Source of the DNA: Ambrosia x helenae
Taxonomy: Eukaryota > Streptophyta > Magnoliopsida > Asterales > Asteraceae
NCBI GenBank assembly: GCA_030844895.1
Contig: CM061232.1
Location: 87,795,769-87,859,768 of the forward strand
Direction of reading: 5' to 3'
Length of the DNA stretch: 64,000 nt
Shown piece after piece: positions 49,206 through 58,760 of the stretch; positions within the stretch are counted from its first letter, which is position 1; every line of letters begins with the position of its first letter. A program made the translations under genes and the position numbers. The notes beneath the pieces were generated by a model. It had not been told where the DNA came from. It saw nothing but the letters and a program-made list of their open reading frames with translations, and did no database searches.

Positions 49206-52200
49206 CTATTGATTGGATAGTTTTCTCTGATAATCCATCGTCCTGTTCATCAGCTTTATTCTGAGCTGCTTCTTTTGCTCATCAGTCATTGGCGGCTCGA
49301 ATGTTTTCTTCACAGGCTTCGATACATTGGCGATCTTCACAGTTTTGCCAAGTTTACCCTCCAAGTTGCTTCCTGCATTTATGTCATATGCAAAACAAAC
49401 TCCCACAACTTGAGTGTACTTCCTCGCTTGAGCAAAGTCATTCGGTTCATAGTAGATCGGATTAAAGAACAACATGATGATGTCTTCAAAAGTGCAGTTT
49501 ATCAGCCACATAGGATCAAATACATGAACATGCTTGTATTTGTCCTTTCCATCCCTCAACACAATCACTGCTTCTGCTTTCCTCCAATCGTAATACCAGA
49601 ATATGAAATCAGCACTGAAATGCTGTGGCATTGGCATCAATGGTATCTTTCTCATCACATTTGGTGCTTTATATATCAACGTCACACGCTTCATGTTGGT
49701 TTGAGGATCAATATCCCTATGCTGTTTTCTTCTGGGATATTGAGGCTTAAACCTGTTCCATCTAGTGCGACTCTCCCAAACCAATTTGTCTGCGCACCAA
49801 CCGACATGCGATCCATTTACCTCGGCTCCTGACATTGGGAATCTGCATAAATCTCTCACCGCCCAGTACGGTAGAGTAAGCAAATCACAGAATCTGTTAA
49901 AGTACAGAATTCCGGTTTCCCATTTCGCTGCAATACACTTCAGTCTGCCAAGATAAGTCCACCCGAGAGCTCTGCCTTTGAACTTGGCATTATGAAATCG
50001 ATAAAAGTTACCTTGAGCTTCAGGTTTAGGTCGGTTCTCATCCATCTCCTTCAACTTCTTCAGATAATTCTTCAACTCATCAGACTGGTTGGAAGAATCT
50101 TTCTTTTCATCTCCAAACACCTTCTCAACAAACTCTTCGCTTCTTCTCTTCGCTTTTTGTTTCGCTGAACTGTTTGGTATCTCTGTGAAGTCAGGAAATA
50201 CTTCGTTCTCATCTTCTTTTCTGAAATACTGGGGAAACTCCTCATGAGTGATATCTTCAATCTCAACTTCATTGTTTTCTGGAGTCTGTACATCATCTGA
50301 ATGACTTCCCATATCCTTTTCAGGAATATCAGGAATCGATTCATCCATCATGAATTCCTCAAACGTCTTACCTACCCTCTGTGCGAGACCATCTAAAATT
50401 TCTTTCGCCACAGAAGCAGGTAGTTCCCCTTCTTCAAGATCTGGATCTTCATATTCCAGCTCATATCTCAGATCATCAGTCTGGAATATTTCAGCGAAGC
50501 ATCCAGTGAACTCAATGGTCCACTCCCTCTTCTCCAACATGTTCTTGTATATCAGTTTAGCATCATCAGAAAGAGATCTCACCTTTTCGTTCCAAAAGAT
50601 ACTTTCATCCGAGTCTACGTTCTCACCTTTCTTCTTGGAACTAGATTCTCCAGTATCTTTCTTCTTCTGTGATTTTCTCTTCTCATAACTATACTTAGAA
50701 GTATCATCTCCTCCTTCATGATCACTTCCACTGCTCAACTCATCACCTTTCTTCTTCCCTGTACCCTCAGCACCATCATCATCATCATCATTGTCATCAT
50801 CATCATCATTGTTGTCATCATCACTTTTATCCGATCCTTCATCATCATCATCTTCATCATCTTCTTTCTCTGATTCAGAATACTCATAGTCAACTTTCTG
50901 TTCATCATCTTCTTCTTCATCTTCTTCACCCTCTTTCAACTGGGGTGCTCTACTATACAGCTCTTCAATCAAACCACACAGGCGTTTGTTTTCCTTCTTT
51001 AACTCTTTGTTATCCGCCTTGATCAGTTTGATCTTGTTCTTGTTTCTATCACATCTCCTCTCAAGCTTCTCATTCTTAGCTTCTATCATCTGAATCTTTT
51101 CATTTATCTCATCCTGATTCGATTTCGAAGCAATTACTATTTGGAGCATCTTCTCCTCATTCTGCTTGAATTTTGTGATTTCAGCTTGTTGAGCAATCAG
51201 CATTTTCATCATGTCCTCCATCTTCTTATTGACTTGTTTCATAACATCATCATCAACAGTCACTTTCTTTGACTTTGATCTGGAGGGCTCAACTTCAACA
51301 GCTTTCTCCTTTTGAGGCTTTGTAAACATCTCGAGCACTTTATCCATATCGATATTAAACTGATCGATTGGTAAAGTCTCTGCCTCCTTTCCTTTCTTCT
51401 GCTTCTTAGCAACTGGTGAAGATAACTTGGAAGGTGTTCCAGCATCAGGCAATCTCTTACCCTTCAACAACTGAGCTAATTCTTTCTCTCTCAGTTCTTT
51501 CACACTAGACTTCTTTGCCATCGTCTTTTGTTTCTTAGTCTTCTTTGGCAAATTCACAACTACTGTATCACCAACACTCAGCTCAGCTAAATCAACTCCC
51601 AAACCTTCATCTTCAACTGATTTCCTTCTTCTCTCAGACTCTTCAATCGACTGATTCAATAATTCAGACTCACCAACCATAGTGGCCTTACGTTTGGTGG
51701 TCCTCACGTTCTCGTCATCAGAATCCCACTGTTCATCAACCTCAGTCTCTTCCGAATCCACAGACTCTTCATCCACCAAACCCGATCCTTTCTTCGCAGT
51801 CGATTTCTTTCTAGCAGCCTGTTGCTTTGTGCTTCCCTGATCAATAGCCTTTCCTTTGCCCTTCCCTTTGGCTCCAGGATTGACTACTTGACGCTTCCGC
51901 TTAGTGCTTGAATCAGCATACACTAAGGGATCGTCGTTGTCTGAGTCACTATCATCATGTCTAGCTTTGTTCTTGCCTGGATCAGTGTAATCCGGACGAG
52001 CCAAAGCGCCAAACAATCTCCTGTTAGGTGGTTTCTCATTATCAGCTACACCTTTATAACCTTTCATCCTCATCAAGGTTCTAATATTCATGTGATCTTG
52101 CCCTAGAATCATTGTAGGATCCTTCTTCAGCATTGGATACTTGTAATCAAAGATCATCATTAGAAACCTTGGATACAACATAAACTTCTTAAACTTTATA

Positions 52201-52868
52201 CCCTTCAGCATCTCCAACATGTGGTCAAGTATCATCCCAGACACATTAAATGGTTTGTTGAGTGTCAACGCAACCATTAATGAACTCAAACTCTTCCTCA
52301 TCACGTCATAACCACCACTAACACATCCAAAGACATGAATCAGAACATGTGCAAAGTACTTGTACTGCACTCCCAGCTTCCCTTTATACATCGATCCGTC
52401 AGTGATAGGACCTTTGTATTTCATCCTTAAGAAGCACGCCTTCTGTTCTGTCCAAGATAACTCCCTGGGATCCTCTCTATCTTCGAACTTAATCTGTAAA
52501 GCTTCCCGGATGTCGGCTTCAGTCAAGAACATATCTATCTCCTGAATCTTGCTCTTGATGATAGTTTGATTATCCCAGTAGTCATACTTAGCGTTCTGGT
52601 AAAAATCTTCAATTATGTCCTTGTAAATGATGGTTGGTGTGGCTAGAGCATGTACAATCCTGCTCCTCTTCAGAAACTCAATAATGCCAGTAAACTCCGT
52701 GTTCTTCTCCACGTCTCCTAAATACGCGCAACAGTTGTGCGATCTTTCGAAAGACCAACTGCTCGGTGTAGATGTTTCAGCTACGGGGACTGGATCTTGA
52801 ACAGCTATCTCTGCTGGAGTCTCAACATTCACTGCTGGAGTGTCAATATTCTCTGGTTGTTCAGCCAT
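49206..52868 (-). CDS. Accessory (env-position) ORF of the copia element, 1220 codons
   Basis: ATG at 52868 follows directly on a splice-acceptor-like TTTTGTGTGCAG, and two upstream in-frame codons are not ATG. Residue numbers count from the ORF track start two codons earlier. Residues 40-250 form a globular domain (SFERSHN, FTGIIEFLKRSRIVHAL, LTEADIREALQ, YKYFAHVLIHVFGC) that recalls a retrotransposon ORF often annotated in Asteraceae genomes. Basic, nuclear-signal-like clusters follow (KRKRQVV, GKGKGKA, KKTKKQKTMAKK). A coiled coil spans about 540-645 and an Asp/Glu tract about 645-705. A second globular region at about 975-1180 has WTYLGRLKC and FSADFIFWYYDWRKAEAV. I see no signal peptide or clear membrane segment, so an envelope role is not supported. 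Function unknown. Confidence 0.88.
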   Translation of the reverse strand: MAEQPENIDTPAVNVETPAEIAVQDPVPVAETSTPSSWSFERSHNCCAYLGDVEKNTEFTGIIEFLKRSRIVHALATPTIIYKDIIEDFYQNAKYDYWDNQTIIKSKIQEIDMFLTEADIREALQIKFEDREDPRELSWTEQKACFLRMKYKGPITDGSMYKGKLGVQYKYFAHVLIHVFGCVSGGYDVMRKSLSSLMVALTLNKPFNVSGMILDHMLEMLKGIKFKKFMLYPRFLMMIFDYKYPMLKKDPTMILGQDHMNIRTLMRMKGYKGVADNEKPPNRRLFGALARPDYTDPGKNKARHDDSDSDNDDPLVYADSSTKRKRQVVNPGAKGKGKGKAIDQGSTKQQAARKKSTAKKGSGLVDEESVDSEETEVDEQWDSDDENVRTTKRKATMVGESELLNQSIEESERRRKSVEDEGLGVDLAELSVGDTVVVNLPKKTKKQKTMAKKSSVKELREKELAQLLKGKRLPDAGTPSKLSSPVAKKQKKGKEAETLPIDQFNIDMDKVLEMFTKPQKEKAVEVEPSRSKSKKVTVDDDVMKQVNKKMEDMMKMLIAQQAEITKFKQNEEKMLQIVIASKSNQDEINEKIQMIEAKNEKLERRCDRNKNKIKLIKADNKELKKENKRLCGLIEELYSRAPQLKEGEEDEEEDDEQKVDYEYSESEKEDDEDDDDEGSDKSDDDNNDDDDDNDDDDDGAEGTGKKKGDELSSGSDHEGGDDTSKYSYEKRKSQKKKDTGESSSKKKGENVDSDESIFWNEKVRSLSDDAKLIYKNMLEKREWTIEFTGCFAEIFQTDDLRYELEYEDPDLEEGELPASVAKEILDGLAQRVGKTFEEFMMDESIPDIPEKDMGSHSDDVQTPENNEVEIEDITHEEFPQYFRKEDENEVFPDFTEIPNSSAKQKAKRRSEEFVEKVFGDEKKDSSNQSDELKNYLKKLKEMDENRPKPEAQGNFYRFHNAKFKGRALGWTYLGRLKCIAAKWETGILYFNRFCDLLTLPYWAVRDLCRFPMSGAEVNGSHVGWCADKLVWESRTRWNRFKPQYPRRKQHRDIDPQTNMKRVTLIYKAPNVMRKIPLMPMPQHFSADFIFWYYDWRKAEAVIVLRDGKDKYKHVHVFDPMWLINCTFEDIIMLFFNPIYYEPNDFAQARKYTQVVGVCFAYDINAGSNLEGKLGKTVKIANVSKPVKKTFEPPMTDEQKKQLRIKLMNRTMDYQRKLSNQ
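50765..50830 (+). repeat. (TCA)n-rich microsatellite encoding the Asp tract
   Basis: Imperfect CATCAT repeats inside the accessory ORF encode a run of mostly Asp with some Asn, a site likely to vary in length between copies. Confidence 0.85.
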
Positions 52869-53458
52869 CTGCACACAAAATCAATAAAACGCGTCAAAAC
52901 ACAAAAACGACAAAAATATAAAATTTTGGTCAAAACTGATCTGCACATTCGCCCCTTTTGGATTGGCCGAATGTGAGATTTTGTGGTCGAAGGTGAAAAT
53001 ATCTGGACGAAAGTGAAAATGATCTTGACAAAAAGTCACATTCGTCCGTTTTGTTATACCTTCGTCCACCCCGTTTCCACTTTCGCCCGGTTTTAACCAA
53101 CCGAAGGTGGAAAGTTTTCCCCCAAAAATTTAAAATTTTGCCATGTTTAGTTTTAATCCGTAATTTTGATTCTGAAATGTACTAATAATGCCGACTAACA
53201 CTCGTTTATAATCAATTTTGTCAAAAACATCAGTTTACATAGGTTTTCAAATGGAATTAGGGTTCTTTTTGTTCAATCGATCAAAATTATTATCTAAACA
53301 CGTTTATATCCTAATTCCTTCCATCATCTCCCCCTAAAACCTATGTGAAATGATCGGCAATCAAAATCATTCATCAATAAACATCAAAAATCCCCAGATT
53401 GAAAACCCTAGGTCGTGTTCTTAAACAATCAATTCAGAACTGTTTTGTTGTCCATTAC
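52869..53458 (-). other. Candidate 5' leader intron of the accessory ORF (590 bp)
   Basis: Donor CAG/GTAATG at 53459/53458 and acceptor TTTTGTGTGCAG ending at 52869, with the ATG as the first exon-2 codon. The span contains an array of TTCGYCC motifs and inverted copies (52940-53110). Splicing is predicted from sequence only. Confidence 0.5.
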
Positions 53459-53593
53459 CTGCAACAGTATGGTTAAAATGATCAGAATGAACAAGGAATG
53501 AAATGCACAATCACAGAAAATAAGAGCAACAAGGTCTGGTACTTATGAATTTTTTGAAAAAATTTTCTAATGAAAGACTCGAAGGTGACTGGT

Positions 53594-53603
53594 CTATATA
53601 TAG
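53594..53603 (-). promoter_or_regulatory. Internal TATA box ahead of the accessory ORF
   Basis: CTATATATAG, identical to the TATA box of the LTR (48935-48944 and 63753-63762). Upstream in element sense (53605-53835) lies an array of CATTCGCCC, CCTTCGCCC, CATTCGACC and inverted copies, the same design as in the LTR. Transcription would begin near 53565. Confidence 0.6.
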
Positions 53604-53604
53604 G

Positions 53605-53835
53605 GTGACACCTTCGACCGGTTAGGATGGACGAAAGTGGGAAATAATCACATTCGCCCGTTTTAATGGCACGAATGTGAAAGTGGTCCACCTTCGCCCC
53701 TAATGAAAGACACGAAGGTGAAACTTGGTACCCGGAAGTGGAAATCACACCCGGAAGTGAAAAATCCACCTTCGCCCAAAATAAAAACGGCCGAAAGAGA
53801 TAGTTTTTCCACATTCGACCCAATTAAGGGGCGAA
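53605..53835 (-). promoter_or_regulatory. Internal TTCGNCC motif array
   Basis: At least five TTCGCCC/TTCGACC copies and several inverted ones (GGCGAATG, ACGAAGGTG, GGACGAAAG) in 230 bp, usually within CA(C/T)(A/C)TTCG(C/A)CC. Confidence 0.7.
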
Positions 53836-55304
53836 TGTGAAATGGAAAAACTGAAAATTTCGCCAAATCACGAATTCGAATCCCGTTCAACATTTTTCAA
53901 TCCGTTAAGCTTCAAAAACTCAAATTTTCACATTTTGAATGTCACAAAGACCAGATGGTGTTATCAAATCTCAGAAATTGACCATCAAGCATCCCCGGAT
54001 ATCAAAAATAAAGCAGAAATGCAAATCTTTTGGATTTTCTGAAATTTATATCAAAACACACCTAAAATCTTTTTGGATTTTGTAACTTTTTGACAATAAA
54101 AGTAAAATGCGACAAAGTAAAATGCATTAAAGTAAATGAAAGCAGTAAACATTTTGTGATTTCCGGTAAAAGGATCATATCAGTTTTCTGAGAAATCTGA
54201 ACACAGCGTTGATCTGGTTCAATATTATCATTAGAAACAATATGTGACACGGCAATTGCTGATATTGTTGTCCACATAAGCTCACATGCAGACAATTACG
54301 CAATGCTTTAAAATGATACGAATTAGATGTATTAGACTAACACATTGTGGTTCCCACACACACGACATACTCCCGTATCAAGAAGTAATCTGCACAAAGA
54401 CTCATTGTAAAGCGTGATTATGCTTTCGTCGTCTGTAATTGTACAAGATATAATGCATAGAGGTATACAGGTCAGCAAATTAATGCAGCAAAGTAACATA
54501 TGCACCATACCAGGTTGAGGACTGATATTAATCATGATTTGCATCAATGATCAATACGATATTATAGATAATCTTTGATCATCATATAACATGGAAAGTT
54601 CCTCAATTCGGTAACTTTAGGTTTTGGCATAAAGCTCTTTTATAAAGACATCCTGTCTGATCTAGGTCCGTAATGACTTACAGCAGAAGATCAGATAGGC
54701 TATCCCCAGACAACTAATAACATAACGACCCTAAACCTCCGAGTTTTGTACAAACACCCTATCAAACGAAATTACGGTACTAAGACCATATGCCCATGAG
54801 GTGTTCATCCACAAACGCGTAGTTTGTTATGTTTGTATCACTAATGCACGCAATAAAAAGTCTACGAAGCCTATCAGCATATCACACGTAATCAACATAC
54901 GTCTCATTAAAACTATACAATTCTTTAGCCTGTGTCAGATCCCCACTGATGTACTATCATTTCCTCTTTTTATCCAGGAAATCATTTTGGGTTTTTCTAA
55001 TTTTTAGGTATTTTGAAAATTTTTCAATGTTTTTGGTTTTTCTGATAAAATGACTCCCCCTAAAATAAAGAACATATTTTTGGGTTTTTAAATTTTTCTG
55101 AAAAACAAAACAAAAAAATTTGAAAGAAACAATCCACTTGAAAGCATCAACTTCTTTGAGGATTAAACAACCCCCTCGAAAGCATCAACTTCTTTGAGGA
55201 TTATGATAGTAAAGAGAAATTCCCAATTAGCAAAGAGAAATTCCCAATTAGCAAAAATTTAAAACTAAAACTAAAAACGAAAAAATGATAAACCGAGGAG
55301 CCGA
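53836..55304 (-). other. Non-coding spacer between pol and the internal promoter
   Basis: No ORF above 80 codons. Tandem pairs occur at 55141-55202 (GAAAGCATCAACTTCTTTGA twice) and 55216-55256 (GAGAAATTCCCAATTAGCAA twice). On the minus strand GTCGAGGGGAGTTTG of the true purine tract is echoed by TTTCGAGGGGGTTG at about 55170-55183. Confidence 0.65.
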
Positions 55305-58300
55305 TTAGTCCTGTTTTTCCTTTATATTGTTTACTTTCAAAAGATATTCAAAGCGGGATCTGTCAAAAGCTTTTGTAAACAAATCTGCACGTTGGTAGTC
55401 AGTATGGATTTTGACCATGTCAATCAATTCCTTAGCATAACAGTCACGGATAAAATGATATTTAATCCGGATATGTTTAGCTTTAGAATGATTTTCAGTA
55501 TTTTTAGTTAATGCAATTGCGGCTTCGTTGTCACAGTGTATAGGGGTTTTAAGAAACTGCAAACCGTAATCGACCATCTGTTGTTGGATCCAGAGCACTT
55601 GCGAACAGCAACTCGAGGCTGAAATGTACTCGGCTTCACATGTAGACAGTGCGACGGAAGTCTGTTTCTTGCATTGCCAGGTAATTAACCTGCTCCCTAA
55701 AAACTGGCAACCGGCTGTTGTTGATTTGCTGTCTTTGTCACAGCCGCCCCAATCTGCATCACTAAAAGCAATAAAATCAAAATCATCATCATTAGGGTAC
55801 CAAAGTCCTTTTGATGGACAACCCTTCAGATATCGAAGGATACGCTTGACCGCCGTCAGATGACTTTGTTTCGGCTTCGATTGGTAACGCGCACAGAGAC
55901 ACGTTGCATACATAATATCTGGTCGAGACGCTGTCAAATACATCAGAGATCCGATGATTGCTCTGTATGTAAATGGGTCTGTCAGCTCCCCCTTAGCGTC
56001 GACTCCAATCCCGTGATTGGGTTGTATCGGGGTATCCATCGGCTTAGAGTCCTCCATCTGGAATCGGCTCAAGATGTCGGCAACATATTTCGTCTGGTGA
56101 ATGAAGATCCCGTCGGGTCTTTGATCCACTTGTAAGCCGAGGAAAAACTGCATTTCTCCCATAGCGCTCATTTCGAACTTCTCCTGCATAACAGTTTCAA
56201 ATTCCCTGCACAAGAGTTCGTTAGTTGAACCAAATATAATATCATCAACGTAAATCTGTACTAGAAGCAAGTCATCTCCCGTCTTCTTCGTAAAGAGGGT
56301 GCAATCGACGAGGCCGCGCTTGAATCCTTTGGAGATGAGGTATGTGCTTAGCTCCTCGTACCACTGTCTTGGAGCCTGGTGCAAACCATATAAAGCTTTG
56401 TTCAGCACGTAGACCTTGTCCCGGTGGATTGGGTCCTCAAAGCCCGGTGGTTGCCCGACATAAACCTCCTCCTTGACTTTACCATACAGAAATGCGCTCT
56501 TGACGTCCATTTGATAGACTTTGAATTTCTTATACGAAGCAAACGCAAGGAACATCCGAATAGCTTCCATTCGTGCTACTGGTGCATAGATTTCGTTGTA
56601 GTCAATTCCTTCAATCTGATGGAAACCCTGCACAACCAATCTGGCTTTGTTCCTTACAATAACTCCACGGTCATCCTTCTTGCACTTAAACACCCACTTA
56701 GTGCCAATTTTCTTTCGACCCGGCGGCAAATCTGTGAGCGTCCAGACTCCCAATTTCTGGAATTGCAATAACTCTTCCTGCATTGCCTCAACCCAGGCAT
56801 CTTCTTGCAAAGCGTCTTTGTATGTCCTTGGCTCTACCTGTGACACATAACATGCAAACGACCAATCATTTTGGTCACCAGATTTCTGAATTTTGGCATA
56901 CAATGCTAAAGCACCAAAACTCTCTGGCGTATTAACGCTTTTAAGCTGCCCTCTGGTCATCACTCCACTACCAGGATCACCGATTACTTGCTCCAGCGGG
57001 TGAATACGATGAATCCGAGATTCCGGATTAACAGGTACAATCACTCCCGTCTGAGCAGTCAAGTTCTCTGTAGCATCCTGATCATTACCCGTGTTAGATG
57101 ATGAAGCAACATCTGGATTCGGAGTTGGGTTCACAGTTTGCTCTTCTAAGTCTTCTGCATTTTCAAGAACAGCTTCTTCAAATTGTTCATCTTCAGATTC
57201 TGAAGTGTCTAATGAAGTTGAAGCTTCTTGAAACAACTCTTCTTCTTGTGTAGGAACACTGGTATCACTAGAAGCTGGTGGGGGGTTTACGGTAATTGGA
57301 CGCATCAACGGTGAAGTTGCCGCGTTTTCACATTCGTAAAGTAATCTGATCACAGCTTCTTCAACCAGGCTATCTAGATTGAATGATTCAAAGAAATCTT
57401 TGTAATCAAACATCCAATCAGGGCCCGTGCCTTGCAAATTTTGTGTGTATCGTTGAACTTCCACGTTTGCCCAATCCTCCACTTGACGAGTTCGTTTGTT
57501 GAATACCCGTTTGAGCGGGGTTGCATATCCAACAAAAAATCCCTCTTCAGCTTTAGGACTAAACTTCTCGCTTGGATTCAACATCGTACATGGCGCCCCA
57601 AATGGTTCTAGATACTCTAAATTGGGCTTTCGTCGGTGTAACAGCTCATAAGATGTTTTTCCAAACTTCTTCACTGTCATAACCCGATTTAATGTATAGT
57701 TTGCTGCATAAATCGCCTCGTTCCAGAACATTACTGGAAGATTTGAGTCAGCGAGCATTGTTCTTGCAGCCTCAATCAGAGTCCTATTCTTTCTTTCAGC
57801 AACACCGTTCTGTTGCGGGGTATACGGAGCTGAATATTCATGATGTATCCCTTTGCTTTCACAAAGTTCATCCATCTTTGCATTTTTAAACTCCGTCCCG
57901 TTGTCACTCCTGATCCTTTTGATCTTCAAGTTGTAGATATTCTCCAGCCGAGTGAACAGAACTTGTAAGTTGGTAAAGGTGTCGCTTTTGTTCTTCAAAC
58001 ACATCACCCATGAAAATCGTGAATAGTCATCAGTGACGACTAAACAATAAAGCTCTCCAAGATGACTTTTGCGCTTGACCGGTCCAAAAAGGTCCATGTG
58101 CAATCGCTCAAGCGGCATCTCAACAGAGTTAACCTTCTTCACTTTATGGGATTGTCTGTGTTGTTTTCCTTTCATGCAGCTCACACACTTGTCGTTAAGA
58201 TGGAAATGTTTCACGTTTACTCCATCGACAAGTCCATTTCTCACTAACTGATTCATTTTCCTCAAATGAATGTGCCCCATCCTGCGGTGCCACATTATAG

Positions 58301-58757
58301 ATTCTTTTTCGGTCGCCTTGGATAGAAAGCATGTTATCTGTCCCTGTGGTGTCATTGCCTTGGACATATCAAGAATGTAAAGATTGTTGACTCGAGGTGC
58401 CATCAACATAACCCACTCCTTTGGAATCTTGAAGCCCGGTTTGAGTATGTAGCAGGATTTGTCATCAAAATGCACAGAAAATTGTTTATCGCATATTTGA
58501 CTGACGCTCAACAGATTATAGTCTATCTGCTTGACATAAGATATCCGCTCGAAAGTCACAATCCCGTTACTTACGCTTCCTTCCATCGTTATATAACCTC
58601 CTTTATTACCCGCGAACGCAACATATCCTCCATTAATATTCTTCACATCAAACAGCAACGCCAAATCCCCCGTCATGTGGCCTGAAGCTCCACTATCAAC
58701 AATCCAGAGACTGCTAATAGGGCCAACTGAAGCTCCCTGCACACAAAAAGTAAACAA
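55305..58757 (-). CDS. Copia Pol: protease, integrase, reverse transcriptase, RNase H
   Basis: An 1150-codon open frame with no stop. Protease DSGA is at residues 21-24 (LWIVDSGASGHMTG). The GAG-pre-integrase/zinc region has HRRMGH and CVSCMKGKQH (about 155-200). The integrase triad is D222 (HMDLFGP), D284 (RSDNGTEF) and E321 (NGVAERKNRT). RT has KWVFKCKKDD near 688, VYQMDVKSAFL near 748 and the catalytic YVDD at 836-839. RNase H has FSDADWGG and STCEAEYIS, with a typical C-terminus (NTENHSKAKHIRIKYHFIRD). The first in-frame codon is TTG right after the ORF2 stop TAA, with no early ATG, so translation must come from readthrough, or from splicing at TTTTGTGTGCAG (58742-58753). Confidence 0.95.
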   Translation of the reverse strand: MFTFCVQGASVGPISSLWIVDSGASGHMTGDLALLFDVKNINGGYVAFAGNKGGYITMEGSVSNGIVTFERISYVKQIDYNLLSVSQICDKQFSVHFDDKSCYILKPGFKIPKEWVMLMAPRVNNLYILDMSKAMTPQGQITCFLSKATEKESIMWHRRMGHIHLRKMNQLVRNGLVDGVNVKHFHLNDKCVSCMKGKQHRQSHKVKKVNSVEMPLERLHMDLFGPVKRKSHLGELYCLVVTDDYSRFSWVMCLKNKSDTFTNLQVLFTRLENIYNLKIKRIRSDNGTEFKNAKMDELCESKGIHHEYSAPYTPQQNGVAERKNRTLIEAARTMLADSNLPVMFWNEAIYAANYTLNRVMTVKKFGKTSYELLHRRKPNLEYLEPFGAPCTMLNPSEKFSPKAEEGFFVGYATPLKRVFNKRTRQVEDWANVEVQRYTQNLQGTGPDWMFDYKDFFESFNLDSLVEEAVIRLLYECENAATSPLMRPITVNPPPASSDTSVPTQEEELFQEASTSLDTSESEDEQFEEAVLENAEDLEEQTVNPTPNPDVASSSNTGNDQDATENLTAQTGVIVPVNPESRIHRIHPLEQVIGDPGSGVMTRGQLKSVNTPESFGALALYAKIQKSGDQNDWSFACYVSQVEPRTYKDALQEDAWVEAMQEELLQFQKLGVWTLTDLPPGRKKIGTKWVFKCKKDDRGVIVRNKARLVVQGFHQIEGIDYNEIYAPVARMEAIRMFLAFASYKKFKVYQMDVKSAFLYGKVKEEVYVGQPPGFEDPIHRDKVYVLNKALYGLHQAPRQWYEELSTYLISKGFKRGLVDCTLFTKKTGDDLLLVQIYVDDIIFGSTNELLCREFETVMQEKFEMSAMGEMQFFLGLQVDQRPDGIFIHQTKYVADILSRFQMEDSKPMDTPIQPNHGIGVDAKGELTDPFTYRAIIGSLMYLTASRPDIMYATCLCARYQSKPKQSHLTAVKRILRYLKGCPSKGLWYPNDDDFDFIAFSDADWGGCDKDSKSTTAGCQFLGSRLITWQCKKQTSVALSTCEAEYISASSCCSQVLWIQQQMVDYGLQFLKTPIHCDNEAAIALTKNTENHSKAKHIRIKYHFIRDCYAKELIDMVKIHTDYQRADLFTKAFDRSRFEYLLKVNNIKEKQD

Positions 58758-58760
58758 TTA
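58742..58760 (-). other. In-frame TAA between ORF2 and pol with overlapping splice-acceptor-like string
   Basis: The ORF2 stop TAA (58760-58758) is followed in the same frame by TTG and pol. Nine bases later on lies TTTTTGTGTGCAG before GGAGC, a pyrimidine-rich AG acceptor whose last 12 bases equal the one before the accessory ATG. Confidence 0.6.

Noticed and set aside
49275..49832. 185-codon plus-strand ORF opposite the accessory ORF
   Set aside because: Shadow of the longer minus-strand coding region.
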